Shown piece by piece: positions 46,601 through 54,083 of a stretch of DNA of 64,000 bases. The notes beneath the pieces were generated by a model. It was not told where the DNA came from and searched no databases. It saw only the letters and a program-made list of their open reading frames with translations. Made by a program: the position numbers and the translations under genes. The stretch is taken from assembly GCA_019695345.1 (NCBI GenBank), contig JAIBAE010000013.1:1-64000 (forward strand), given 5' to 3'. Source of the DNA: Bacteroidota bacterium (GTDB lineage: Bacteria > Bacteroidota > Ignavibacteria > Kapaibacteriales > NICIL-2). Within the stretch, counting starts at the first letter, position 1. Each line of letters starts with the position of its first letter.

Positions 46601-49600
46601 TTAATGTTGGAACTACCGCTGTCGCAGTATCGGCAACTAATAGTTGTGGTACTACTACTTGTACATTTAATGTTGTACTTAATGATACTCAAAATCCAAC
46701 TATAACCTGCCCGGGTAATCAGAGTTATAATACTGTTCCGGGAGATTGCCATGCAGTATTGTTGTCGCTTGGTAATCCTATAACTTCGGATAACTGTGGA
46801 ATAGCCTCGATTGTTACAAATCACCCATCTACTATATATCCATTAGGGACTACTACAGTGCTATGGACGGTAACTGACGTAAATGGGAACACAGCAACAT
46901 GTAACCAAACAATTACAATTACAGATACTCATCTTCCTACTATTATTTGTCCCGATGATATCAATGTAAATGTTGATGCTGGAACATGTAATGCAACAGG
47001 TGTATCTTTGGGAACACCAACTACATCAGATAATTGTGGTGTAGCTACGATAGTAAATAATCACCCATCTACAACATACCCTGTTGGAACAACCACCGTA
47101 GTGTGGACGGTAACAGATGTAAATGGCAATTCTTCTACGTGTAATCAAGTTGTAACGGTTACTGATAATATAGCTCCAAGTATAACGTGTCCAACAAATA
47201 TTACCGTGAATAATACTACAGGATTGTGTGGCGCAATTGTGTCTCCATTAGGCACACCAACCACATCCGATAACTGCGGTGTACAATCTGTTACTAATAA
47301 TCACATCTTTTCAACGTATCCTTTAGGTACTACAACAGTTATTTGGACGGTAACAGATGTAAACGGCAATACTTCAACCTGTAATCAAACAGTAACAGTA
47401 GTAGATGCACAGAATCCAACTATAACCTGTCCATCTAACATTAGTGTATATGCAGCAATAGGAAGTTGTAGCGCTGAGGTAAGTACATTAGGTACACCAA
47501 CTACATCTGATAACTGCGGTGTGGCAAGTGTAGTGAATAATCACTCATCAACAAGTTATCCGGTAGGAACAACCACCGTAGTGTGGACGGTAACAGATGT
47601 AAATGGCAATACGGCAACCTGTAACCAAGCGGTAACAGTAACAGATAATCAAAACCCAACTATTACCTGTCCATCCGATATAACTATCAATGCCGATGCC
47701 GGTCAATGCGGTGCTGTTGTAAGTACCTTAGGTACACCAACCACATCCGATAACTGCGGTGTGGCAAGTGTAGTGAATAATCACCCATCAACAAGTTATC
47801 CGGTGGGAACAACCACCGTAGTGTGGACGGTAACAGATGTAAATGGCAATACGGCAACCTGTAACCAAACAGTAACAGTAACAGACAATCAAAACCCAAC
47901 TATTACCTGTCCATCCGATATAACTATCAATGCCGATGCCGGTCAATGCGGTGCTGTTGTAAGTACCTTAGGTACACCAACCACATCCGATAACTGCGGT
48001 GTGGCAAGTGTAGTGAATAATCACCCATCAACAAGTTATCCGGTGGGAACAACCACCGTAGTGTGGACGGTAACAGATGTAAATGGCAATACGGCAACCT
48101 GTAACCAAACAGTAACAGTAACAGACAATCAAAACCCAACTATTACCTGTCCATCCGATATTACTATCAATGCCGATGCTGGTCAATGCGGTGCTGTTGT
48201 AAGTACATTAGGCACGCCAACTACATCCGATAACTGCGGTGTGGCAAGTGTAGTGAATAATCACTCATCAACAAGTTATCCGGTAGGTACAACTACAGTA
48301 GTGTGGACGGTAACGGATGTGAATGGTAACACAGCTACTTGTAATCAAACGGTAACAGTAACAGACAATCAAAACCCAACTATTACCTGTCCATCCGATA
48401 TAACTATCAATGCCGATGCCGGTCAATGCGGTGCTGTTGTAAGTACCTTAGGCACACCAACTACATCCGATAACTGCGGTGTGGCAAGTGTCGTGAACAA
48501 TCACTCATCAACAAGTTATCCGGTAGGAATAACCACCGTAGTGTGGACGGTAACAGATGTAAATGGCAATACAGCAACCTGTAACCAAACAGTAACAGTA
48601 ACAGATAATCAAAACCCAACTATTACATGCCCATCTAACATTAGCGTAAATGCAGCAACAGGAAGTTGTAGCGCAACCGTTAGTACGCTTGGCACACCAA
48701 CCACATCCGATAATTGTGGTGTAGCAAGTGTAACAAATAATTATTCATCTTCTGTATATCTTGTAGGTGTAACCACAGTAGTGTGGACAGTAACAGACGT
48801 AAATGGCAATACGGCAACTTGTAATCAAACAGTAACAGTAACAGATAATCAAAACCCAACTATTACTTGTCCAACCAATATCAGTGTAAATGCTGCGACA
48901 GGAAGTTGTAGTGCAACCGTTAGTATGCTTGGTACACCAACTACATCCGATAACTGCGGTGTAGCAAGTGTAACAAATAATCATTCGTCTGCTAGTTACC
49001 CAGTTGGTACAACAACGGTATTATGGACAGTGACAGATATGCATGGTAACACAGCAATCTGTAATCAAACAGTAACAGTAACAGATAATCAAAACCCAAC
49101 TATTACATGCCCTTCAAACATTACAGCAACGGCAACAAGTAGCGCCGGTGCCGTGGTAAACTACACTACACCGATTGGAACGGACAACTGTTCTGGAGCT
49201 ACAACTGTACGTACAGCAGGTTATGCAAGTGGCTCAACATTCCCAATCGGAACAACCACGGTTACACACACGGCAACTGATGCTTCGGGTAACATTAGTT
49301 CTTGCTCGTTTACAGTAACTGTTGTTACAACAGGAACGGCCCCAACTGTTACCTGTCCGGGAACTATTACGGTAAACAATACAACTGGTTCATGTTCTGC
49401 AAATGTTACGTACACTGTATCTGCAACAGGAACTCCAACACCAACTATTACATATAGCAAAGCATCAGGAAGTTCCTTTAACGTTGGAACCACAGCAGTA
49501 ACTGTAACTGCAACAAATTCATCAGGTACTGCTTCGTGTACGTTTAACGTGGTTGTTCACGATAACCAACAACCAAGTATAACAGCACCAAGTAACATCG

Positions 49601-50628
49601 AATTCTGCTTTGGCCAGTATAATAATGGTTGTAGTGTTAGTTTAGGTACGCCATCAACCTCAGATAATTGCGGGGTAGCTTCGGTAACAAACAATGCGCC
49701 TTCGTGCTTTAATGTAGGTACAACAACAGTAACATGGACGGTAACCGACACCCACGGCAACACAAAAACTGCAATACAAACAGTGCGCAGAAATGCCAAA
49801 CTAAAATTAAAAGTATGTGCAACTCCGGCACGCCGAATTGTTCGTGGTACATATCAAAATGTCGGACCACTTGGGCCTCAATCCATACCGTTAACAACAA
49901 CGGTTACAGGTGGAACACCGGGTTACTCTTATTCATGGTCACCTTCAACCGGATTAAGCAGTACAACGGCAGCAAATCCATCAGCAAGCCCCAATACAAC
50001 AACAACATACACGGTAACCGTAACCGACTCCAAAGGATGTACAATTTCTAAGTCAATAACCATTGTAGTTGTTCAACTTTCTAGTATTGTATGCCAGACA
50101 GGTAATAACTGGAAAGTAAAAGTATGTCATCATCCATCAAACGATGACGACGAAGATGATGACGGACAGCAACTATGCGTGTCGTACAATGCACTCTCAG
50201 CACACATTAACAATGGAAACGGACATAGTGGATGTTACCTTGGCGAGTGTATGGAACATCGTTGCAGTGGTGGTAACGATGATGATGACGATGACGACGG
50301 AGATGATGACGATGATGATAACGACAAAGCAGTTGCGCAGGATGAAATTAATAATATTTCTACCGATCACGCTTTTGTACAATATCATCCAAATCCTGCA
50401 AACTCAGTTGCACTGTTTAAAGTAATGGTGCCCGAAGCAGGAAGATGTAAACTCGAAATCCTTGATGCACGCGGTATAACCATATCGGAAATGTTCGATG
50501 GAATGATACAACGCAATCAGGAACTCAATATCGAATTTGATGTTTCCATGTTGCCCGATGGCTTATACTTCTACCGTTTAACATCAGCAAACGAAACCAT
50601 AACAGGCAAGCTTATCGTGTTGCATTAA
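43696..50628 (+). CDS. Giant T9SS-exported HYR-repeat adhesin-like protein
   Basis: The 2310-residue protein has an N-terminal signal region (residues ~15-36, AFALVIIITSVSVRTVDVFGQ). A jelly-roll-like domain (~45-245) and five PPC-like repeats of ~132 residues (~250-905; GDVWHTFVMPASGKLRI, SLAGQTLYIRVYN) follow. Then come about twelve HYR domains of 80 residues (~996-1990; PTITCPSDIT, TSDNCGVASV, VVWTVTDVNGN) and a PKD-like segment (SYSWSPSTGLSST). A CHxP-type Cys domain is interrupted by Asp tracts (~2140-2215), and a T9SS sorting domain ends the protein. HYR domains are Ig-like and typical of adhesion. Long and repetitive, it probably forms a cell-surface fibre; its ligand is unknown. Confidence 0.92.
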   Translation: MNSNIVFHQVPSLRIAFALVIIITSVSVRTVDVFGQTNPAPQALPYSQNFSSGFAHNTATYPAGWQGWDIANSFPSTFSTTSPVANFNLRITGSASSTIGGVHNYNGKIGFMAADTSEDPSLCLALNTTGSSGVTLTFSVMTIRNPYDGSSNTRINQVDIQYRVGTSGAFTSITGASGGIYENNTTTQIGSGVTTPQNNQNVCLVLPSACDNQAVVQLRWVQRDVSGTGGRPSFAIDNVSLCSGTVCSQGNDECCGAISLTVGSSCSPSTYSNVGASASSTVANPSCGFYQGGDVWFSAVVPTSGNMRIEVNGVSGINAQWAMYTGSCSSLTQYSCNQSDAANTVSDASLSGQTVYIRVWNFNSASGGVFNICVWEPSIPTHNNCANASMLTVGSSCSMSSFTNAYATAEATSVSPNPSCGFYAGGDVWHTCVMPASGKLRIERTNGTANAQITLYQGTCGSMTELMCMQLDGDRTYYNPSLAGQTLYIRVYNFNNEDGGTYNICVWEPPMPSHNFCANAAPLTVGASCSMSSFSNAYATAEATSVSPNPSCGFYAGGDVWHTFVMPASGKLRIERTNGTANAQIAVYQGTCGSMSEVLCMQLDADRTYFNPSLAGQTLYLRVYNYNNEEGGTYSICLWEPTMPAHDLCANAIPLTVGSTCSMSSFTNAYALAEATSVSPNPTCGFYAGGDVWHTFVMPTSGKLRVERTNGTANAQIAVYQGTCGSMSQLFCMQLDGDRTYYNPSLAGQTLYMRVYNYNNEEGGTYSVCVWEPPIPVNDNCANAIPVTVGGTCSMISSTNAYATSESTSIAPNPSCGFYSGGDIWYKLIMPTTGNLKIDRTNSAGANAQWAMYTGTCGSFSQIVCAQLTSSTTLANASLAGQTLYLRFFSYSSEEGGAFTFCAYDPTCTAPTFTTCSSTINDNTGSSGGCSKVETYTVSATGSPTPTYSYSFSGATTGSGTGTGSGSTFNVGTTAVAVSATNSCGTTTCTFNVVLNDTQNPTITCPGNQSYNTVPGDCHAVLLSLGNPITSDNCGIASIVTNHPSTIYPLGTTTVLWTVTDVNGNTATCNQTITITDTHLPTIICPDDINVNVDAGTCNATGVSLGTPTTSDNCGVATIVNNHPSTTYPVGTTTVVWTVTDVNGNSSTCNQVVTVTDNIAPSITCPTNITVNNTTGLCGAIVSPLGTPTTSDNCGVQSVTNNHIFSTYPLGTTTVIWTVTDVNGNTSTCNQTVTVVDAQNPTITCPSNISVYAAIGSCSAEVSTLGTPTTSDNCGVASVVNNHSSTSYPVGTTTVVWTVTDVNGNTATCNQAVTVTDNQNPTITCPSDITINADAGQCGAVVSTLGTPTTSDNCGVASVVNNHPSTSYPVGTTTVVWTVTDVNGNTATCNQTVTVTDNQNPTITCPSDITINADAGQCGAVVSTLGTPTTSDNCGVASVVNNHPSTSYPVGTTTVVWTVTDVNGNTATCNQTVTVTDNQNPTITCPSDITINADAGQCGAVVSTLGTPTTSDNCGVASVVNNHSSTSYPVGTTTVVWTVTDVNGNTATCNQTVTVTDNQNPTITCPSDITINADAGQCGAVVSTLGTPTTSDNCGVASVVNNHSSTSYPVGITTVVWTVTDVNGNTATCNQTVTVTDNQNPTITCPSNISVNAATGSCSATVSTLGTPTTSDNCGVASVTNNYSSSVYLVGVTTVVWTVTDVNGNTATCNQTVTVTDNQNPTITCPTNISVNAATGSCSATVSMLGTPTTSDNCGVASVTNNHSSASYPVGTTTVLWTVTDMHGNTAICNQTVTVTDNQNPTITCPSNITATATSSAGAVVNYTTPIGTDNCSGATTVRTAGYASGSTFPIGTTTVTHTATDASGNISSCSFTVTVVTTGTAPTVTCPGTITVNNTTGSCSANVTYTVSATGTPTPTITYSKASGSSFNVGTTAVTVTATNSSGTASCTFNVVVHDNQQPSITAPSNIEFCFGQYNNGCSVSLGTPSTSDNCGVASVTNNAPSCFNVGTTTVTWTVTDTHGNTKTAIQTVRRNAKLKLKVCATPARRIVRGTYQNVGPLGPQSIPLTTTVTGGTPGYSYSWSPSTGLSSTTAANPSASPNTTTTYTVTVTDSKGCTISKSITIVVVQLSSIVCQTGNNWKVKVCHHPSNDDDEDDDGQQLCVSYNALSAHINNGNGHSGCYLGECMEHRCSGGNDDDDDDDGDDDDDDNDKAVAQDEINNISTDHAFVQYHPNPANSVALFKVMVPEAGRCKLEILDARGITISEMFDGMIQRNQELNIEFDVSMLPDGLYFYRLTSANETITGKLIVLH
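44830..46413 (+). repeat. Four tandem 396-bp coding repeats (PPC-like domains)
   Basis: Units start at 44830, 45226, 45622 and 46018, exactly 396 bp (132 codons) apart, each opening (M/I)P-x-H/N-x-x-CANA. A more divergent unit precedes them at about 44437. They lie inside the HYR protein gene and keep frame. Confidence 0.9.
46681..49080 (+). repeat. Ten tandem 240-bp coding repeats (HYR domains)
   Basis: Ten units of exactly 240 bp (80 codons) run from 46681 to 49080. Units at 47641, 47881, 48121 and 48361 are nearly identical at DNA level; the outer units differ more. Pattern: ancient array with recent homogenisation or duplication at the centre. Copy number may vary between strains or be misassembled. 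Confidence 0.95.
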
Positions 50629-50668
50629 CGCACCAAGATAATACTCAGGTATTTTCCTATTAACGTAA

Positions 50669-50705
50669 AGGGCTGGATGCAGTTATGCATTTCAGCCCTG
50701 TTTAT
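50669..50705 (+). terminator. Rho-independent terminator after the HYR gene
   Basis: AGGGCTG (50669-50675) pairs with CAGCCCT (50693-50699), and the loop holds a second short palindrome, TGCA/TGCA. GTTTATT and, further on, a run of eight T (50715-50722) follow. It lies 40 bp after the stop codon. Confidence 0.75.
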
Positions 50706-50721
50706 TGTAGTATGTTTTTTT

Positions 50722-51058
50722 TGCTATCGCCTGACCGCACCAAGCATACTGTGCTACTAACAGCGTTATGTGTGCGGGAGAGAGAACTTGGCTGTATTTT
50801 CAACAGTTATCGTGGATGAGAATGTAACGCAAGTCAATACTGAGAATCTTCTCGCAAGGTGCGCAAGGTTACGGTCAAAAATGGCGCGCAAAGTAAAGTG
50901 AATATATGGTACGTAAGCTTCTCTCTGTGCAACTCTGTGAAGTACATTGTGAACTCTGTGAGAATATCTTCATTACCGTGTAGTATGTACTAACAAGGTT
51001 CTCTCCCGCACAGCAAGGTTTGTTTATGCTTTGGGTGCGGTGCGGTCAGGCGATAGCA
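50722..51058. repeat. F1 paired-end element, best-preserved copy
   Basis: The left end TGCTATCGCCTGACCGCACC (50722-50741) and the right end GGTGCGGTCAGGCGATAGCA (51039-51058) are perfect inverse complements. With three flanking T/A the match reaches 23 bp (50719-50741, 51039-51061). Inner boxes GCGGGAGAGAGAA (about 50777) and TTCTCTCCCGCA (51000) pair too. The interior matches 41512-41770. No gene lies in the gap 50629-51158. Confidence 0.8.
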
Positions 51059-51158
51059 AAAGATTAATACCCAACACTGTACATTAACATTATAAGCACG
51101 CAACATATCCTTGTTCTATCCGTTACACACACCATTCAATATTGAGAGATAGAATAGT

Positions 51159-52013
51159 ATGCCTGATATAGTTGTTGTGTTTGGTGCAAGTGGAAATGTA
51201 GGGAAAGCAGTTGTGCGGGAACTTCGCAAACGAGAGTACATTGTGCGTGCAGTTGTCCGCTCGGAAAAAAGGGGCGAGACGCTTGCCGGGATTGCGCACG
51301 ATGTTGTTATGAATGATTGTACAGATGCCGAAAGCTTACGTAATGTATTACAAGGTGCTGATTATGTTATATCGTCTTTAGGGAAAAGTGTATCGGTTAA
51401 TGATACGTCTAAACCAACCTTCCGCGATGTTGATTACACGTTGAATGTAAATATCCTGACCGCCGCCAAACACGCCGGTGTTAAAAAGTTTGTGTACGTG
51501 TCTGCGTTCCATGCCGAAGAGTTTGCGCACTTGGAGTACTTTAAGGTTCATGCCGATGTAACAGCGCGCATTGTTGAGTCGGGCATTGGATATTGTATTG
51601 TAAAACCACCGGCAGTGTTTTCGGCATTTTGGGATGTGGTTGACTTAGCCAATAAAGGTAGATTGATGAATATTGGTAAAGGCGATAAACAAACAAACCC
51701 AATTTGCGAAACCGATGTAGCCGTGTTATGTGCCGATGCTTTGGTGAAGAATGCCACAGTAATAGAAGCCGGTGGCAATACCGTGTACACCAGAAAAGAG
51801 ATTAACCAACTTGCCGCACGTGTGGCAGGGAAACCAACAAACCTCTTGGGTGTTCCTTTGTGGGTGGTGAAGGGTATGGTACCACTTCTAAAACCTTTTA
51901 ATAAGAACATGTATGATAAACTTGCATTTTTTGTTGCCGTTATGGAAGAAGATTTACTTGCCCCACGTGTTGGTATGATAACCTTAGAAGAATACTTCGG
52001 GCTGACGAAGTAA
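51159..52013 (+). CDS. NAD(P)-binding Rossmann-fold protein (NmrA/SDR-like)
   Basis: The 284-residue protein begins VVVFGASGNVGKAVVREL, a GxxGxxG dinucleotide-binding loop, followed by RAVVRSEKRGE. Later are VISSLGKS, VKKFVYVSAFHAEEF and YCIVKPPAVFS, which fit the atypical SDR (NmrA/UbiE-associated CC3-like) class that binds NAD(P) and may act as a sensor or reductase. The C-terminal part carries two weak hydrophobic stretches. No operon partner is clear; substrate unknown. Confidence 0.85.
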   Translation: MPDIVVVFGASGNVGKAVVRELRKREYIVRAVVRSEKRGETLAGIAHDVVMNDCTDAESLRNVLQGADYVISSLGKSVSVNDTSKPTFRDVDYTLNVNILTAAKHAGVKKFVYVSAFHAEEFAHLEYFKVHADVTARIVESGIGYCIVKPPAVFSAFWDVVDLANKGRLMNIGKGDKQTNPICETDVAVLCADALVKNATVIEAGGNTVYTRKEINQLAARVAGKPTNLLGVPLWVVKGMVPLLKPFNKNMYDKLAFFVAVMEEDLLAPRVGMITLEEYFGLTK

Positions 52014-52030
52014 TGTAGATGTGCGGTTTT

Positions 52031-52086
52031 CTCCCGCAGTACAACAACCTGAAACGCAGAACATTTGCTGCGGTCATGCGCAAGCA
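52031..52086. repeat. Solitary F1 right end
   Basis: CTCCCGCAG (52031-52039) and GCTGCGGTCATGCGCAAGCA (52067-52086) match the inner and outer boxes of F1 right ends. No left partner is present between this and the preceding stop at 52013. It sits about 52 bp before the next gene. Confidence 0.45.
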
Positions 52087-52137
52087 AAAGCGTAATTTCG
52101 TACGTAATTGTATGAAATTGATTTCTCCTGTTGCCAG

Positions 52138-52728
52138 ATGAAAAAAGTAGTTATTGCATGGATGATATTCCTGCCCGTGATTTTTGTGCTTTCGTATCTG
52201 ATTGCAGAAACATATCCCACATTTGTTATGCCCGGCTTTGCCCGTATTTACCACAATGGCGATAACACCATTACCTTTGATGAACCTGTTATTTCTGTTA
52301 CGTGTGCCGATAGCTCGGTAAAGATTGTACCGTATGCCAGTTTGTTTTCCGATTTACAGAATATGTCGCCCACGGCAGTTATGAAGAATGAGTTTACGTC
52401 ATCGCATTTAGTACGCACAGCGGTAGATACCAACGCAACATCTATATACCAGCGCATGAAACGTGTGCGATATGACATGCAAATGTGGGCAAGCAACGCA
52501 ATGCACTCTGTGTACGGACGTGCTACCGATAACAAAGCAACACATCCCGAAACACGAGAGTGGTTGCGCAAACGGCTTGCGGTATTGTTACCACAATCCA
52601 CCCCGTTGCTAGTAGCCGTGCGTTGGAACACAAGCACGTACGAACTTCGGGATACATCGTTGGTGTTTGTAAAGAACGTCCGGACGGATTCTGTCTTCAT
52701 ACCAATACAAACCGGAGGTACCGAATGA
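52138..52728 (+). CDS. Membrane-anchored protein preceding HTTM gene, unknown
   Basis: The 196-residue protein has one N-terminal transmembrane segment (VIAWMIFLPVIFVLSYLIA) and an extracytoplasmic domain with no recognised family. The final codons overlap the start of the next gene (ATGA at 52725-52728), so the two are translationally coupled. This suggests it serves the HTTM membrane protein. I prefer the ATG at 52138 to an upstream TTG at 52108. Confidence 0.7.
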   Translation: MKKVVIAWMIFLPVIFVLSYLIAETYPTFVMPGFARIYHNGDNTITFDEPVISVTCADSSVKIVPYASLFSDLQNMSPTAVMKNEFTSSHLVRTAVDTNATSIYQRMKRVRYDMQMWASNAMHSVYGRATDNKATHPETREWLRKRLAVLLPQSTPLLVAVRWNTSTYELRDTSLVFVKNVRTDSVFIPIQTGGTE

Positions 52729-53831
52729 AACTGTTTGGAACTACCTGGATTGATAATGCTATTAACAGCTATAACTTTAGCGAACAACGGTTAGGAATGT
52801 TCAGAATAATCTTTGGTCTCAATCTGCTTATAACCGGAACAATTCCTAACATCTTTTACCTTGCCTCGTTCCCCGATTCCTTTTTTACGCCACCAATTGG
52901 CCCCACAATATTCTTTAACGGATTTCCATCGTTACCGTTTATGTGGGTATTATATACGTGTACTTTTATTGCCTGTGTGCTTATGGTATTGGGAGTGTAC
53001 ACAAGGGCAACATCGTTGGCGTATGCACTGCTGTCGCTGTTAGGGTTCAGCTTTATGTTCTCGTTGGGAAAGATAAGCCATAACACCGGCTTTTATTTTT
53101 TACCAATGGTTCTTGCATTTAGCGATTGGGGCGCGGCGTACTCTTGGGATGCGCATCACCGTAATGTTGCTACAAACCGCTTGCGCAGTAACACCGCTGT
53201 GTTTATCTATGCGTTAACGCTTGGCTGGATGTTCTTTACGGCGGGTGTTCCAAAACTTATTGGCGGTTGGCTTAGTTTCTCTACCCAAGCGGGGTACGGT
53301 TATTTTGTGAATTACCATTATGTAGAAAACGTCCGGTACTTTTTATCGCCGGTACTTATTAAAGTTACCTGGCCGGTGTTCTGGGAAATTGGAGATTGGT
53401 TTACCACCGCGTTTGAACTTGCGTTTTTATGGGCTGCATTCCGAAGCACGCGTATAGTTGTATTGTGCGCAATTGCTACGTTGTTTCATTTCTTTGTGTT
53501 AAACACATTAAACATTCCGTCCGGTGCATTTTTGTTCTGCTACCTATTGTTTGCCGATTGGAATGCACTTGCAGCAAAAAGTTCCGTGTTGCAAAAGTTC
53601 TTCCGTAGTGTAGATTTATTTTTCCGAACACAATGGGTACTGCTTCTTGCTGCGCCGCTTGTGGCGTTGCTTATGGTTATTAATTATAATTATGGCGGAG
53701 TTGTAGATGTAGTTCTGAACGGTATCTTCCACACTCCCGATTCCACACGTGCGTATGCTTTTATAGTGGAGCTTGTTGGCTTTATTGTAGCACTGTGGTT
53801 TTTATTCCGCAAAGTGCGTTCGTTAGTATAG
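52725..53831 (+). CDS. HTTM-domain (vitamin K-dependent carboxylase-like) membrane protein
   Basis: The 368-residue protein has about eight hydrophobic segments. Near the start, EQRLGMFRIIFGLNLLI and the central NTGFYFLPMVLAFSDWGAAYS with PKLIGGWLSF fit the HTTM (horizontally transferred transmembrane) family related to vitamin K gamma-carboxylase. The N-terminal Lys/Tyr and other catalytic residues cannot be confirmed by eye. The bacterial role is unknown. The start overlaps the preceding stop by ATGA, which fixes the ATG at 52725. Confidence 0.75.
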   Translation: MKLFGTTWIDNAINSYNFSEQRLGMFRIIFGLNLLITGTIPNIFYLASFPDSFFTPPIGPTIFFNGFPSLPFMWVLYTCTFIACVLMVLGVYTRATSLAYALLSLLGFSFMFSLGKISHNTGFYFLPMVLAFSDWGAAYSWDAHHRNVATNRLRSNTAVFIYALTLGWMFFTAGVPKLIGGWLSFSTQAGYGYFVNYHYVENVRYFLSPVLIKVTWPVFWEIGDWFTTAFELAFLWAAFRSTRIVVLCAIATLFHFFVLNTLNIPSGAFLFCYLLFADWNALAAKSSVLQKFFRSVDLFFRTQWVLLLAAPLVALLMVINYNYGGVVDVVLNGIFHTPDSTRAYAFIVELVGFIVALWFLFRKVRSLV

Positions 53832-53849
53832 TAAAAGTATTTTTGGTTT

Positions 53850-54076
53850 CCCGCATCTGCCGAAGCAATCCTTCAGCGCGCCAACCCGGTGCGAACCAAA
53901 CGTTGTGCGGCGCATAGTTGCTGTTTTATTATTGGCGAATATCTATTCGCCCCTACGAACAGCATTGATTATTCATTCGTATTTCGTAATACCGTAATTC
54001 GTTATTGACTATTGCGCCGCTGAAGGTGCGGAGCGGACAGGGTTGCCGCGCACATCGAGCGTTTCGGCAGATGCGG
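53850..54076. repeat. F2 paired-end repeat between convergent genes
   Basis: The left half begins CCGCATCTGCCGAAGCAATC at 53851 and runs to about 53900. The right half (54015-54076) ends CGTTTCGGCAGATGCGG, inverse to the start. Between them is GGCGAATATCTATTCGCC (53934-53951), an 8-bp palindrome also at 16272. The element ends 7 bp from the stop of the TPR-LuxR gene. Confidence 0.6.
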
Positions 54077-54083
54077 CTTACAC

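Noticed and set aside
47687-48139. Two identical 70-codon minus-strand frames
   Set aside because: They are repeat-born antisense shadows of identical HYR units.
46681-49080. CRISPR-like periodic repeats
   Set aside because: The 240-bp period is in frame, has no spacers, and encodes HYR domains.
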